DNA of 64,000 nt from an uncultured Spirochaetales bacterium (GCA_944388965.1 CALXKL010000001.1:124001-188000); one strand, 5' to 3'; counted from the first letter of the stretch, positions 54,756-63,596 are shown. The notes: generated by a model from the letters alone, not told the origin. Numbers and translations are program-made.

Positions 54756-55790
54756 GTGTGGAAACACGCGGTGGTGATATTTATGAGAAACAAGAGAATC
54801 CTCATCGTGCTTTCACTTCTCGTGATGACCCTGCTCCCTCTTGCGGCCGCACAGGTCACCGTGGACTGGAACTGGGTCGTGAACGATCCGGGAGTGCAGT
54901 ATTTCCGCTATCAGATGGATGGCCAGAGCGAAGACGGATGGACGGTCGTCGACTCGTCCGTGACCAGCTATTCCGCATCCGGACTCGACGGAAGCAAGGC
55001 GTACACGCTGTATCTGCAGCAGTCCTATGACGGCGTCTACTGGTCTCAGAGTGCGTCCTCCACATCGCAGCCCGTGGTTCCGCAGGAGGCCGAAATCTCC
55101 CAGCCCGTCGTGACCGAGGAGGTCGTCGAGCCCGTCGTGGAGGATGTCGTCGTCGAAGAACCCGTGGCCGAGGAGCCCGCAGCCATCGAGGAGACCGTAA
55201 TCGAAGAGCCCGTGGCCGAGGAGCCGGTCGTGGAGAGCGTCCCCGTCGCCGTCCCCGCACCGTCCACCGCATCCTCCAACCCGTTCAGGTTCACCCTCTC
55301 GTTCGCAGGCGGTGTCGGCCTGAACGGCATCGGCGACAAGCTGGACTACGACTACCAGGTGCTCATGCAGCTCGGCTTCGAGGACATCCTCGCCAATTCC
55401 GTCGCCGGGTGGGACATCAGGATGAACCTGGGCCTCATGGCCAATTCCACCTATGACATCGAGGACACCACGGCCGACAACTTCTTCGATCTCGACCAGT
55501 ATGCCAAGTCCATGTACTTCGACCTGCTGACAGGAGTCAACTTCAAGGCCGGCGACACGATCTTCTATCTCGACGGCGGTGCAAGGCTGTTGATGAACCA
55601 CGATTTTGGAAAGGATGGAGAGCTGTTCGCGCTCGGCAACTTCCACAGCAGGGTCCAGATCACCGGACTTCTCGGTTTCCGCTGGAACATCGGATGGTTC
55701 CATCTCGGACTCGAGGGACAGTACGTCTACGACTTCGAGGCGGACACGCATGCAGTCACGCCGAGACTGCTGATGGGCTTCTCGTTCTGA
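54756..55790 (+). CDS. Exported barrel protein with Fn3-like head and Pro-Glu-Val linker
   Basis: About 344 residues. A signal peptide (LIVLSLLVMTLLPLAAA) is followed by a beta-rich domain of about 75 residues (VDWNWVVNDPGVQYFRYQMD; AYTLYLQQSYDG), which looks like a fibronectin-III/carbohydrate-type module. Then comes a linker of about 55 residues with repeats of VEEPVAEEP, then about 180 residues of amphipathic strands ending in Phe (LLMGFSF), as in an outer membrane barrel. GTG 54756 is chosen because AAAGGAG lies 5 bases upstream; ATG 54783 is the alternative and gives a more normal signal peptide. Function unknown. Confidence 0.8.
   Translation: MWKHAVVIFMRNKRILIVLSLLVMTLLPLAAAQVTVDWNWVVNDPGVQYFRYQMDGQSEDGWTVVDSSVTSYSASGLDGSKAYTLYLQQSYDGVYWSQSASSTSQPVVPQEAEISQPVVTEEVVEPVVEDVVVEEPVAEEPAAIEETVIEEPVAEEPVVESVPVAVPAPSTASSNPFRFTLSFAGGVGLNGIGDKLDYDYQVLMQLGFEDILANSVAGWDIRMNLGLMANSTYDIEDTTADNFFDLDQYAKSMYFDLLTGVNFKAGDTIFYLDGGARLLMNHDFGKDGELFALGNFHSRVQITGLLGFRWNIGWFHLGLEGQYVYDFEADTHAVTPRLLMGFSF
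55153..55225 (+). repeat. 48-base in-frame repeat coding the Pro-Glu-Val linker
   Basis: A 25-base unit starting TCGAAGA and coding EEPVAEEP occurs at 55153-55177 and again at 55201-55225 with one base change, with similar but more diverged units on each side. It points to growth of the linker by local duplication. Confidence 0.6.
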
Positions 55791-55852
55791 GGTCCGTCAT
55801 CATGACGATGGGAGAGGGAGGATGCGTCCTCCCTTTCCTTTTTTCATTGAAA

Positions 55853-55873
55853 AACCCCGAAGGAGAATATAAT
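55853..55873 (+). promoter_or_regulatory. Probable promoter of the fic gene
   Basis: A perfect TATAAT (55868-55873) is preceded by a TTGAAA-like box about 15-16 bases upstream. The predicted leader is about 32 bases and contains the AGGAGG site of fic. Confidence 0.45.
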
Positions 55874-55911
55874 ATCAGACAGCATAGCGTACAGGAGGAC
55901 GTCGACGCCTT

Positions 55912-56676
55912 ATGGTTGATGACATGGTGCAGGAATGCATCGACTACATCGGATTCACAATGGACATGGAGGGCAGCCGTCTGTCCGGGGATGTCGAGTC
56001 CGTCGTGCGCGACGTGCTATGCGGCAGGCTCGCCGCACAGGACGCCATAGCCTCGTTCATCATCAAAGAGGGGCTGGACACGTCTTATGAGACGGGCTTC
56101 GACGAGATGTCGAACTACCCTGATACCAGATGCCTCGTCAACTATTTCAACATAAGGGATCGCTCGCGGCTCAGGCATGTGGAGCATTTCATGGTCAACG
56201 TACGCACCGCACAGCTGTTCCTGCATCCTCTCTCCGGTCCGCTGAACTTCCAGTATCTGAGGGATGTGCATTCCCATCTTTTCGCAGACATCTTCCCCTC
56301 GGCGGGCATGATCCGCACCGCGGAGGCGAGCAAGCGCAAGGACTTCTGCCGTCCGCAGTTCATCGAGCGCTGCAGCCGGGAGATATTCACCAGGCTCGCA
56401 GACGAGGACTATCTGAGGAACGTCGGGGATGTCGATGACTTCGTCAACGACCTGGCGTTCTACATGGGGGAGGCCGAGGCCCTTCATCCGTTCAGGGACG
56501 GCAACGGGCGGGCGATACGCTTCTTCTTCAGCCGCCTGGTATACGAGGCCGGCTACAAGCTGCGCTGGGCCGACGCCGATGCGGACAGGATGCTTGAGGC
56601 ATCCATCGCCGCGATTGACGGCGACTACCAGGCGCTGGTCGCGGAGCTTGGGGAGATGATCGAGGTCAGAGCATAG
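55912..56676 (+). CDS. Fic-domain protein with N-terminal inhibitory motif
   Basis: 254 residues. The catalytic loop HPFRDGNGR starts at His192. The flap and helix region (FADIFPSAGMIRTAEASKRKDF) is also conserved. Near the N-terminus TMDMEG (Thr16-Gly21) matches the inhibitory helix motif Ser/Thr-x3-Glu-Gly/Asn, so AMPylation is probably self-inhibited (class II). Fic enzymes transfer AMP or another nucleotide to Ser, Thr or Tyr of target proteins. AGGAGG lies about 12 bases before the ATG. The end overlaps the convergent coiled-coil gene by 11 bases. Confidence 0.9.
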   Translation: MVDDMVQECIDYIGFTMDMEGSRLSGDVESVVRDVLCGRLAAQDAIASFIIKEGLDTSYETGFDEMSNYPDTRCLVNYFNIRDRSRLRHVEHFMVNVRTAQLFLHPLSGPLNFQYLRDVHSHLFADIFPSAGMIRTAEASKRKDFCRPQFIERCSREIFTRLADEDYLRNVGDVDDFVNDLAFYMGEAEALHPFRDGNGRAIRFFFSRLVYEAGYKLRWADADADRMLEASIAAIDGDYQALVAELGEMIEVRA

Positions 56677-57250
56677 CCTCCAGGCGGGCCTTCGCCTCGC
56701 CCAGCATCTGCTCGTACTGGCCTCTCATGGCATCAAGCTGCTGCTGTGCAAGCTTCAGGAATTCAGGATCCCTCTCGATCGATACGGGCACGTCCTGTCC
56801 GTATTGCTGTCTCAGCTTCTCCGCCTTGTCCTGCATCATGGGCTGAAAGCGCTCCTTGAGCTGGTCCACCAGCTGCTTCTGGTGTTCCGGATACTGCTTG
56901 AGGAATCCGACTATCTGCGTCATGAGCTGGTCCGCCATGGGGTTGTCGCTTATGAGCGAGCAGAGGGTGCGGATCCTCTCGTACCTGTCCGCCAAGACCT
57001 CCTGCGAGGGAAGGGTGAGGTTCTGGAGTATGGTCGCCCTGATCCCTTCGCGGGCTCCGTCCAGCGATGCGATCTTCGAATACTCCTCGGACAGCCTCGT
57101 CTCGTCCATGTCTTCGTCGTAGTTGAGGTAGCTTCCTGCGAGCCGACGGGCCCTGTTGATGTTCTCCTCTCTCTGCAGTCTGTCCTTGTCTATCTGGATG
57201 TCCTGGGTCTTCTCGAGGGCTATCTCCCAGGCCGATCTTATCTTCGCCAT
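56666..57250 (-). CDS. Conserved-looking coiled-coil protein of unknown function
   Basis: 194 residues, soluble, almost all helix and rich in Gln, Glu, Lys and Arg (LQREENINRARRLAGSYLNY; QKQLVDQLKERFQPMMQDKA). No domain recognised. The start gives MAKIRSAWEIALEKTQDIQ, with TGGAGGA 9 bases upstream. Similar short proteins starting this way seem common in spirochaetes, but I cannot verify this. Divergent from the TRIC channel gene. A longer open frame into that gene is rejected. Confidence 0.75.
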   Translation of the reverse strand: MAKIRSAWEIALEKTQDIQIDKDRLQREENINRARRLAGSYLNYDEDMDETRLSEEYSKIASLDGAREGIRATILQNLTLPSQEVLADRYERIRTLCSLISDNPMADQLMTQIVGFLKQYPEHQKQLVDQLKERFQPMMQDKAEKLRQQYGQDVPVSIERDPEFLKLAQQQLDAMRGQYEQMLGEAKARLEAML

Positions 57251-57275
57251 ATGCTTTTTCCTCCAGAAAGCAAAA

Positions 57276-57323
57276 TAATGCTTTTTCGACGTATTAACAA
57301 CAGCATGCCTTTTTAAGTACACT
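57276..57323. promoter_or_regulatory. Divergent promoters with overlapping -35 boxes
   Basis: Plus strand: TTAACA (57294-57299), 18 bases, TACACT (57318-57323), ending 8 bases before the TRIC ATG. Minus strand: TTGTTA (57295-57300), 17 bases, TATTTT, for the coiled-coil gene. The two -35 boxes share five base pairs, so the polymerases would compete. Confidence 0.5.
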
Positions 57324-57331
57324 AGGCAGGC

Positions 57332-57958
57332 ATGCAGGACGAGATAATATACGCACTTGACATTTTCGGAACCATGATATTCGCCATCACCGGTGCGGTG
57401 AAGGGCGTCAGGCTCCGTCTGGACATGCTCGGCGTGATGGTCTTCGCCATCACGGTCGGCTGTGCCGGCGGCATGGTGCGTGACTGTCTTCTCGGCCTGG
57501 CTCCCGTTGCGGCGTTCACCGACAGCGCCTATGTCGCAGTATCGGCCTTGACCGGGCTCGTGGTGTTCTTCTGCGCCCCCATGTTCGTCGGCAGATGGCG
57601 TGTGGTAATCCACTGCGATGCGATAGGACTCGGGGTCTTCACCGCGATCGGCGTCGAGAAGGCCGCGCTTCTGGGCCTCGGGGTCGTGGGCCAGGTGCTC
57701 TCCGGTGTCATAGGTGCGGTAGGCGGAGGTGTGCTGAGGGACGTGTTCTCCAAGGAGATCCCCGCGGTGCTGACATCCGACTTCTATGCCACGGCATCTA
57801 TCATAGGCGCCCTGCTGTACATTCTGCTGGAGAATGTGCCATCGCTGGACAACACGCTGTGCTTCGCTCTGTCGGCCGTCTGCGTGATAATCATCCGCTT
57901 CTATGCGATCAGGAAGCATCTCAAGCTCCCTGTGGCCAGGATGGCAGGGGAGAAATAG
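57332..57958 (+). CDS. TRIC-family cation channel (UPF0126)
   Basis: 208 residues, seven predicted helices in two repeats of three, each with a Gly-rich bend: VGCAGGMVRDCLLG and GAVGGGVLRDVFSKEIPAVL. These are the hallmarks of bacterial trimeric intracellular cation channels (YicG/YadS), which pass K and Na. There is no Shine-Dalgarno site; the promoter -10 ends 8 bases before the ATG. Confidence 0.93.
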   Translation: MQDEIIYALDIFGTMIFAITGAVKGVRLRLDMLGVMVFAITVGCAGGMVRDCLLGLAPVAAFTDSAYVAVSALTGLVVFFCAPMFVGRWRVVIHCDAIGLGVFTAIGVEKAALLGLGVVGQVLSGVIGAVGGGVLRDVFSKEIPAVLTSDFYATASIIGALLYILLENVPSLDNTLCFALSAVCVIIIRFYAIRKHLKLPVARMAGEK

Positions 57959-58011
57959 ACGGACTCTTCACCGCTTGCCGGTGATGATATGGCGTTGTTA
58001 ACTTGGACGTG

Positions 58012-59142
58012 ATGATGGAAGGACGAACTGCAAGAGTCTATTACGATGAACCCGATCTGAGGAGCCTGGATGCCCACGTGGTCGGCATCACCCCCGATGG
58101 CGTCGTCCTCGACAGGACGATATTCTATCCCGAAGGAGGCGGCCAGCGGGGCGACAGCGGCATGATGGACGACCAGAAGGTGCTGTCCACCCGCAAGGAG
58201 GACGGTGACATCGTCCACATCGTCGGCGATCCCGGGCGGTTCCAGCCGGGCCAGGGCGTCCATCTCGAGCTGGACTGGGAGCCCCGGTGGCGCATCATGC
58301 AGGCCCATACCGCACAGCACATGATAGCGGGAACCCTGTACAACGCCTTTTCGATCGGAACCGTCGCGATACATCTGGGAGATGAAGAGCTGACCGTCGA
58401 GACAGACCGCTCCGACATCCCGGTCGCGACGCTGTATGAAGTCGAACGCATCGTCAACGAGGCAATCCTCGCCGACAGGAAGGTGTCGTATCTGGAGATG
58501 GAGCATGACGAGGCCGCGGGACTTGCACTGCGCCGTCCGATCAAGGTGTCCGGACAGGTCAGACTTGTCAGGATAGAGGATGTGGACCTCATCGCCTGCG
58601 GCGGCATCCATGTCCCATCCACCGCCCGGATAGGACTCGTCACATACGCTTCGAGCGAGACCATAAGGGGGCATGTGCGCACCTTCTGGCGCTACGGACG
58701 CTCGGCATGGGAGCACATCCACATGCAGCGCGAGGTGCTCTCGCGCCTGTCCTCCATGCTTTCGGCACCGGTGCCGGATACGCCTGAAGCGCTTTCCCGC
58801 CTTCTCGACGAGACGCGCGCTCTCAAGGCGGAGGTCAGACAGCGTGATGCACTGGTCGCATCGATGATGCTTGAAAGGGGGGAGAAGGTGTTCGTCTCGC
58901 CTGTGGAGCTGAGCGCCTACCAGAGACTCTCGTCGCCCGACAGGAGGTTCTTCACCGTATACGACCGGGGAGGGCGGCTGGACTGGCTGCTGTGTGCCAA
59001 CGACGGCGTCTTCTCCAGGCTGAAGGAGCGCTTTGCCGCCTTCTCGATGAAGGGCGGTGGACGCAGTCCCCTGTACCAGGGAAGCGCAGAGTGCGGCGTC
59101 GACGAGCTCGTCTGCTTCATGGAGGGGCTTCTGGATGGCTAG
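58012..59142 (+). CDS. AlaX-type alanyl-tRNA editing protein
   Basis: About 376 residues. FYPEGGGQRGD is the AlaX/AlaRS entry motif. The zinc ligands are His99 and His103 (HTAQHM) and Cys196 and His200 (CGGIHV). A C-terminal part of about 130 residues resembles the DHHA1 domain. It should hydrolyse mischarged Ser- or Gly-tRNA(Ala) in trans. The start is uncertain (ATG 58012, ATG 58015 or TTG 58003), as no binding site is clear. The end overlaps the next gene by 8 bases. Confidence 0.85.
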   Translation: MMEGRTARVYYDEPDLRSLDAHVVGITPDGVVLDRTIFYPEGGGQRGDSGMMDDQKVLSTRKEDGDIVHIVGDPGRFQPGQGVHLELDWEPRWRIMQAHTAQHMIAGTLYNAFSIGTVAIHLGDEELTVETDRSDIPVATLYEVERIVNEAILADRKVSYLEMEHDEAAGLALRRPIKVSGQVRLVRIEDVDLIACGGIHVPSTARIGLVTYASSETIRGHVRTFWRYGRSAWEHIHMQREVLSRLSSMLSAPVPDTPEALSRLLDETRALKAEVRQRDALVASMMLERGEKVFVSPVELSAYQRLSSPDRRFFTVYDRGGRLDWLLCANDGVFSRLKERFAAFSMKGGGRSPLYQGSAECGVDELVCFMEGLLDG

Positions 59143-59722
59143 CCTCATGCGAGACGAGAAGGATGCACACATCAACTGGGCGAAGGTCCTGACCATAGGA
59201 CTGATTCCCATAATACTGATCTTCGTCGGCTTCTTCCTTGTCGTGAAGAACATCGGAACGGACAGCTACAACGACATAGTCGGCTTCATCGACGACAGGT
59301 TCGGCATGCTCGGCATCTTCCTGTACATATTCATAGTCGACACGCTGATCCTGCCGCTGTCGCCGGACTTCGTGTTTCCAATCGTCGCGGGCATGCCGTG
59401 GTACGAGGTCATCCCCGTCATAGGGATCGCCTCGGCGATGGGCGGATGGGCCAGCTACCTCATCGGCCGCGTCCTGATAAGGGTCCCCCTTATAGACAGA
59501 TGGGTGGAGAAGGCGAAGGACAAGTGGGGCCGCTACATAGACCGCTACGGCATCGTCTTCGTCATACTCTCGACGCTGACGCCCATCCCGTTCTCCACGG
59601 TCTGCATGGCGGCCGGTGCCGTGAAGCTGCCGGCACGCAAGGTGTTTCCATGCTGTCTGTTCCGCATCCTCAGGATGGGACTGTACTACTTCCTCTTCAG
59701 GGCCGGTCTAGTGTTCGTCTGA
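59135..59722 (+). CDS. DedA/VTT-domain membrane protein
   Basis: 195 residues with four or five helices. The conserved segment FPIVAGMPWYEVIPVIGIAS, the Gly-rich MGGWASYLIGR and the FVILSTLTPIPFSTVCMAAG motif with its Pro/Arg pattern fit the VTT (SNARE-associated, DedA) family. These proteins act as lipid flippases/scramblases in membrane homeostasis. GGAGGGG lies about 8 bases before ATG 59135. The last 26 bases overlap the end of purB on the other strand. Confidence 0.85.
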   Translation: MASLMRDEKDAHINWAKVLTIGLIPIILIFVGFFLVVKNIGTDSYNDIVGFIDDRFGMLGIFLYIFIVDTLILPLSPDFVFPIVAGMPWYEVIPVIGIASAMGGWASYLIGRVLIRVPLIDRWVEKAKDKWGRYIDRYGIVFVILSTLTPIPFSTVCMAAGAVKLPARKVFPCCLFRILRMGLYYFLFRAGLVFV

Positions 59723-61103
59723 TCCTCTCGGCCACGATTCTGGTGCGCCTGGGGGCATCTCCCACGTAAGAGTCCGCATCCAGCAGCGATGCGATCTCGT
59801 CCGGCGTGATGTATTCGAGAATCCTCTTATCCGCCATCAGTGTCCTGCCAAGGTCGTTCTCTCCGCCTTCCTGCACCTGTGCCCAGGCCTTGAGGCTTGC
59901 CTGCCTTATGACCTCGTGCATCTCCTGGCGGTCCGCACCCCTGCGTCCCAGCTCCATCAGCAGCCGCTCCGTCGCGCTGAACATGCCGTATGACGACATC
60001 ATGCGTCCAACGGCCCCTTCATGGATCGTCATGCCCTTCACGACCTTCGTGAGCGTCACGAGTGCCTCCTCGGTGGCGAGGAAGGCCTGCGGAAGCATGA
60101 GACGGCGGTTTGCGCTGTCGTCCAGCGTGCGCTCCAGGAACGTGGTCGCGCCGTTCTGCCATGCGGTCATGTAGAGCGAGGACACGTAGCGGGTCAGGGA
60201 GTCGACCTTCTCGCAGTTTATCGGGTTGCGCTTGAAAGGCATGGCGGAGGAGCCCACCTGTCTGCTGCCGAAGGGCTCCGACCACTCGCCGATCGGCGGC
60301 GACATCAGGATCCTGAAGTCGGCGGCGAACCTGTACATCGTGCAGCAGAGGCCCGAGAGGGCCTGGACGACCCTGAGGTCCTGCTTGCGCGTGTAGATCT
60401 GCGTGGCGGCATCGAAGCATTCGAGTCCGAGTTCGTCCATGACCTCCTTCTCGAGGTCCATCGCGCTCATGCCGCGGCCGCGCACCAGTTCGGCATAGCT
60501 GGCGCCGGTTCCGACCGCGCCCTTCATGCCCTTGCCCCTGATCGACGAGAGCGTGCGCTCCAGCTCCTCCATGTCTTCCAGCAGGTCCTGGGCGCTCTGG
60601 CTGAAGCGGTAGCCCACGGTCGTGATCTCGGCCGGCTGGAGATGGGTGAAGGCCATGCATGGCACATCGGCGTACGCCTCCATCTTCTCCAGGAACGCCG
60701 ACAGCAGGTCCCTGGTCCTGTCGATTATGATCCCCAGCGCCTCCTTGAGCCTGATGGCGTCCATGTTGTCCAGTATGTCCATGCTGGTGGCCCCCAGATG
60801 GATTATGGAACCGGCTTTCGGACACTGTTCGGCGTAGGTGCGTATCTCGGCCATGAGGTCATGGTGTATCTCGGCCTCGATCAAGCTGGCACGCTCTATG
60901 TCGATGTCCTTGCCGTGCGCCTCCAGCTCGGCGACCTGTTCGTCGCTCACGAGGCCGGCCTTCGCCTCGGCCTTTGCCAGGGCTATCCATATCCTTCTCA
61001 GCAGCAGTCTCTTGTGCTCTTCGCTGAATACGCTCCTCATCTCCCTGGAGCCGTAGCGCCAGGTGAAGGGACTGATGAAAGTGGAGTGGTCGAACTGGGT
61101 CAT
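59697..61103 (-). CDS. purB: Adenylosuccinate lyase
   Basis: 468 residues. The superfamily signature SSAMPFKRNP is intact, and HLGATSMD and THLQPAEI carry the catalytic His. It releases fumarate from adenylosuccinate to give AMP, and from SAICAR in de novo synthesis. The start at 61103 gives MTQFDHSTFISP with AGGAG 9 bases upstream. It is the last gene of the operon hpt, second phosphoribosyltransferase, purA, purB. Confidence 0.95.
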   Translation of the reverse strand: MTQFDHSTFISPFTWRYGSREMRSVFSEEHKRLLLRRIWIALAKAEAKAGLVSDEQVAELEAHGKDIDIERASLIEAEIHHDLMAEIRTYAEQCPKAGSIIHLGATSMDILDNMDAIRLKEALGIIIDRTRDLLSAFLEKMEAYADVPCMAFTHLQPAEITTVGYRFSQSAQDLLEDMEELERTLSSIRGKGMKGAVGTGASYAELVRGRGMSAMDLEKEVMDELGLECFDAATQIYTRKQDLRVVQALSGLCCTMYRFAADFRILMSPPIGEWSEPFGSRQVGSSAMPFKRNPINCEKVDSLTRYVSSLYMTAWQNGATTFLERTLDDSANRRLMLPQAFLATEEALVTLTKVVKGMTIHEGAVGRMMSSYGMFSATERLLMELGRRGADRQEMHEVIRQASLKAWAQVQEGGENDLGRTLMADKRILEYITPDEIASLLDADSYVGDAPRRTRIVAERIRRTLDRP

Positions 61104-61175
61104 CGTGAATGCGTCTCCTGTGGACGAAGGATGCCGGGCGGCCGCCCGGCATCGCATGGTTCCGATAGGCAGGTC

Positions 61176-62447
61176 CTATCTGATGATTATCTGGTCGCGC
61201 TCGGGTCCTACGGAGATGTAGGTGATGTGGACTGCGAGCCTCTTCTCTATCTCCAGGACGTAATCCTTCGCCTTCTGGGGAAGCTCGTCCCAGGTGCGGC
61301 ACTTCGTCGTGTCGCACATCCAGCCGGGGAAGTCCTCGTAGATGGGCTTCGCCCTCTCCTGGTAGAGCGTGTCGGGAAGATGGTTGTAGTACTCGCCGTC
61401 GATCATGTAGCCGGTGCAGACCCTGATGGTCTCGAAGCTGTCCAGGACGTCGAGCTTGGTGAGGGCCAGATCGGTCACGCCGTTCATGTAGCAGGCGTAG
61501 TCCGCGGCGACCAGGTCGAGCCACCCGCAGCGTCTGGGACGTCCCGTGGTGGCGCCGAACTCGCCTCCGATCGAGCGAAGCTTCTCGCCGTCCGCATCGA
61601 AAAGCTCGGTCATGTACGGACCGCCTCCGACCGAGGTCGAGTAGGCCTTGACGACTCCGAACACCCTGTCGATGTGCCTCGGGGCTATGCCCGCGCCGTT
61701 GCAGGCTCCGGCCACGGTCGGGTTGGAGCTGGTGGTGTAGGGGTAGATGCCCCAGTCGTTGTCCCTCATGATGCCGAGCTGACCCTCCAGCAGGATGTTC
61801 CTGCCGGATTCGACGGCGTCCCTCACCACCGGCATGGAGTCGATGATGTACGATCCGAAACGCTCCTTCCAGGAGGCGCATTTCGCCATCAGCTCGTCGA
61901 CGGTGAACGTCTTGAGCCCGTAGTACTCGAGGTCCCTGTTCTTCTTGGGCAGCAGCAGCTCGATGCGCGTCCTGAGCCAGTCCTCGTCCAGGAGGTCTCC
62001 GGCCCTGAGGCCCATCCTTGCGGCCTTGTCGCTGTAGCATGGACCGATTCCGCGCTTCGTCGTGCCGATCTTCTGGCCTTCGGACCTCCTGCCTTCCTCC
62101 GCACCGTCCAGCAGACAGTGGTAAGGCATGATCAGATGCGCCCTGCGGTCGATGAAGACGTTGTCGACGCTGCGTCCGGCGGTCTTCTCTATGTTGTCGA
62201 TCTCCTCGGCCATGGTGTCGAAGTTGACGACCGTGCCTGCGCTGACGATGTTCATCGTCTCGGGGTTGAAGACACCCGAGGGTATGATGTGCAGCGCGAA
62301 CCTGCCCAGTTCGTTGATCACGGTATGCCCGGCGTTGTCGCCGCCCTGGAACCTGATGACCATCTGGGCATCACGTGCAAGATAGTCGACGATGCGGCCC
62401 TTGCCCTCGTCTCCCCACTGGACTCCTACGACTGCGTTGACGCTCAT
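61176..62447 (-). CDS. purA: Adenylosuccinate synthetase
   Basis: 423 residues. The P-loop VGVQWGDEGKGRIVD has Arg where Lys is usual near the end. QGGDNAGHTV, GTTKRGIGPCYSDKAAR and the C-terminal SVGPERDQIIIR complete the family pattern. It joins IMP and aspartate with GTP to give adenylosuccinate, the substrate of purB. Its ATG overlaps the upstream stop (ATGA). Confidence 0.96.
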   Translation of the reverse strand: MSVNAVVGVQWGDEGKGRIVDYLARDAQMVIRFQGGDNAGHTVINELGRFALHIIPSGVFNPETMNIVSAGTVVNFDTMAEEIDNIEKTAGRSVDNVFIDRRAHLIMPYHCLLDGAEEGRRSEGQKIGTTKRGIGPCYSDKAARMGLRAGDLLDEDWLRTRIELLLPKKNRDLEYYGLKTFTVDELMAKCASWKERFGSYIIDSMPVVRDAVESGRNILLEGQLGIMRDNDWGIYPYTTSSNPTVAGACNGAGIAPRHIDRVFGVVKAYSTSVGGGPYMTELFDADGEKLRSIGGEFGATTGRPRRCGWLDLVAADYACYMNGVTDLALTKLDVLDSFETIRVCTGYMIDGEYYNHLPDTLYQERAKPIYEDFPGWMCDTTKCRTWDELPQKAKDYVLEIEKRLAVHITYISVGPERDQIIIR

Positions 62448-62989
62448 GCCTTCTCCTTGTCCATCTCCTCGAGCATCCGCCTCTCGAGTTCAGTATGCTC
62501 GTCTATGTCCTCCGCATCCCATGGGTACTTGATCCACATGTCTCCGATCTCGAGCGCAGGGTAGTAGCGCCTGATCTCGGGCGGGAACTCGACATCCTTC
62601 TTCTTCTGCTTGTTGTGAAGCACCAGCACGGCGATCTCCTCCGGCTTGTAGCTCAGCAGTTCGCCGACGCAGTAGGCGAGGGTGGCCCTGGTGTCGTCGA
62701 CCTCGTCGATCAGGAGCACCTTCTTGCCCCTGAGCTGGTCCGCGACCTCGTCTATCCACTGGATCTTGGTGGGATGGTCCCTGTGCTTCTTGTCGACTCC
62801 GTAGTACGAGATGCCCACGGCGTAGATCGGCCTGTTGATGAAGGTCTTGATGATTCTGGCGGGGATGAAGCCGCCCGAACCGATCGCGACGATCACGTCC
62901 GGGTCGAATCCGCTTGCCAGAATCCTCTCCGCAAGGCCCTTGACGAGCTTGTGGACCGTGTTGTAGCTCACATAGAACTTGTCACTCAT
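62444..62989 (-). CDS. Purine phosphoribosyltransferase, second paralogue (yeast Hpt1-like)
   Basis: 181 residues. VLLIDEVDDTRATL is the PRPP-binding loop and VIVAIGSGGFIPARII the N-terminal diphosphate loop. It is closer in pattern to the Xpt/Gpt/yeast Hpt1 group than to the HPRT encoded next to it, so guanine or xanthine is the probable base. The stop is TGA in an ATGA overlap with purA. Start ATG 62989 with GGGAG upstream. Confidence 0.87.
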   Translation of the reverse strand: MSDKFYVSYNTVHKLVKGLAERILASGFDPDVIVAIGSGGFIPARIIKTFINRPIYAVGISYYGVDKKHRDHPTKIQWIDEVADQLRGKKVLLIDEVDDTRATLAYCVGELLSYKPEEIAVLVLHNKQKKKDVEFPPEIRRYYPALEIGDMWIKYPWDAEDIDEHTELERRMLEEMDKEKA

Positions 62990-63003
62990 CTATCTCTCCC
63001 TGA

Positions 63004-63567
63004 TTAGTGTACTGGATACATCTCTGCGATGTATGGAAGCGTGCGGTACTTCTCCTTGTAGTCCAGCCCGTACCCGACGACCCATACATCCGGAATGGTG
63101 AAGCCCATGTAGTCGAGCTTCAGGTCGACCTTGTGGCGTTCGGGCTTGTCCAGGAACGTTGCGATCCTCACGCTCTTGGCGCCCCTCGTCGCGAAGTTGC
63201 GCTGGAGATAGGCCAGCGTGTTCCCGCTGTCGAGTATGTCCTCGACGATCAGCACGTCGCGCCCGGACATGTTCTCCCTGATGTCCATCAGCATCCTGAC
63301 GTTGCCCTGCTGGTCCCCGTTGCTGCCGTAGGACGAGATCGCGATGAAGTCGACGACATGCGGGATGCGCAGTTTGCGGCACAGGTCCGCCAGAAATATG
63401 AAGGAACCTTTCAATACCCCTACGAGTATGAGAGGTTCCTCTATGTCCCTGTAGTCCCTGTTTATCTCGCCTGCGATCTCGTCCACACGCCTCTCTATGG
63501 TGGCGGCGTCGATCAGGACCTGTGCCAGGTCCTCCGTAAGTGGCGGTATGGTCAGTGTCTTCGTCAT
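63004..63567 (-). CDS. hpt: Hypoxanthine phosphoribosyltransferase
   Basis: 187 residues. LILVGVLKGSFIFLADLCRK, VDFIAISSYG (flexible loop), VLIVEDILDSGNTLAYL (PRPP loop) and PDVWVVGYGLDYKEKYR are all typical of bacterial HPRT. It turns hypoxanthine and PRPP into IMP. First gene of the purine operon. The start at 63567 gives MTKTLTIPPL, with GGAG 6 bases upstream. Confidence 0.95.
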   Translation of the reverse strand: MTKTLTIPPLTEDLAQVLIDAATIERRVDEIAGEINRDYRDIEEPLILVGVLKGSFIFLADLCRKLRIPHVVDFIAISSYGSNGDQQGNVRMLMDIRENMSGRDVLIVEDILDSGNTLAYLQRNFATRGAKSVRIATFLDKPERHKVDLKLDYMGFTIPDVWVVGYGLDYKEKYRTLPYIAEMYPVH

Positions 63568-63596
63568 GTTAGCTCCAGAATCGTGATGACTCGTCC

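Noticed and set aside
60021-62564. 847-codon plus-strand open frame opposite purB and purA
   Set aside because: It crosses the gene boundary between two well supported genes and looks like codon-bias shadow.
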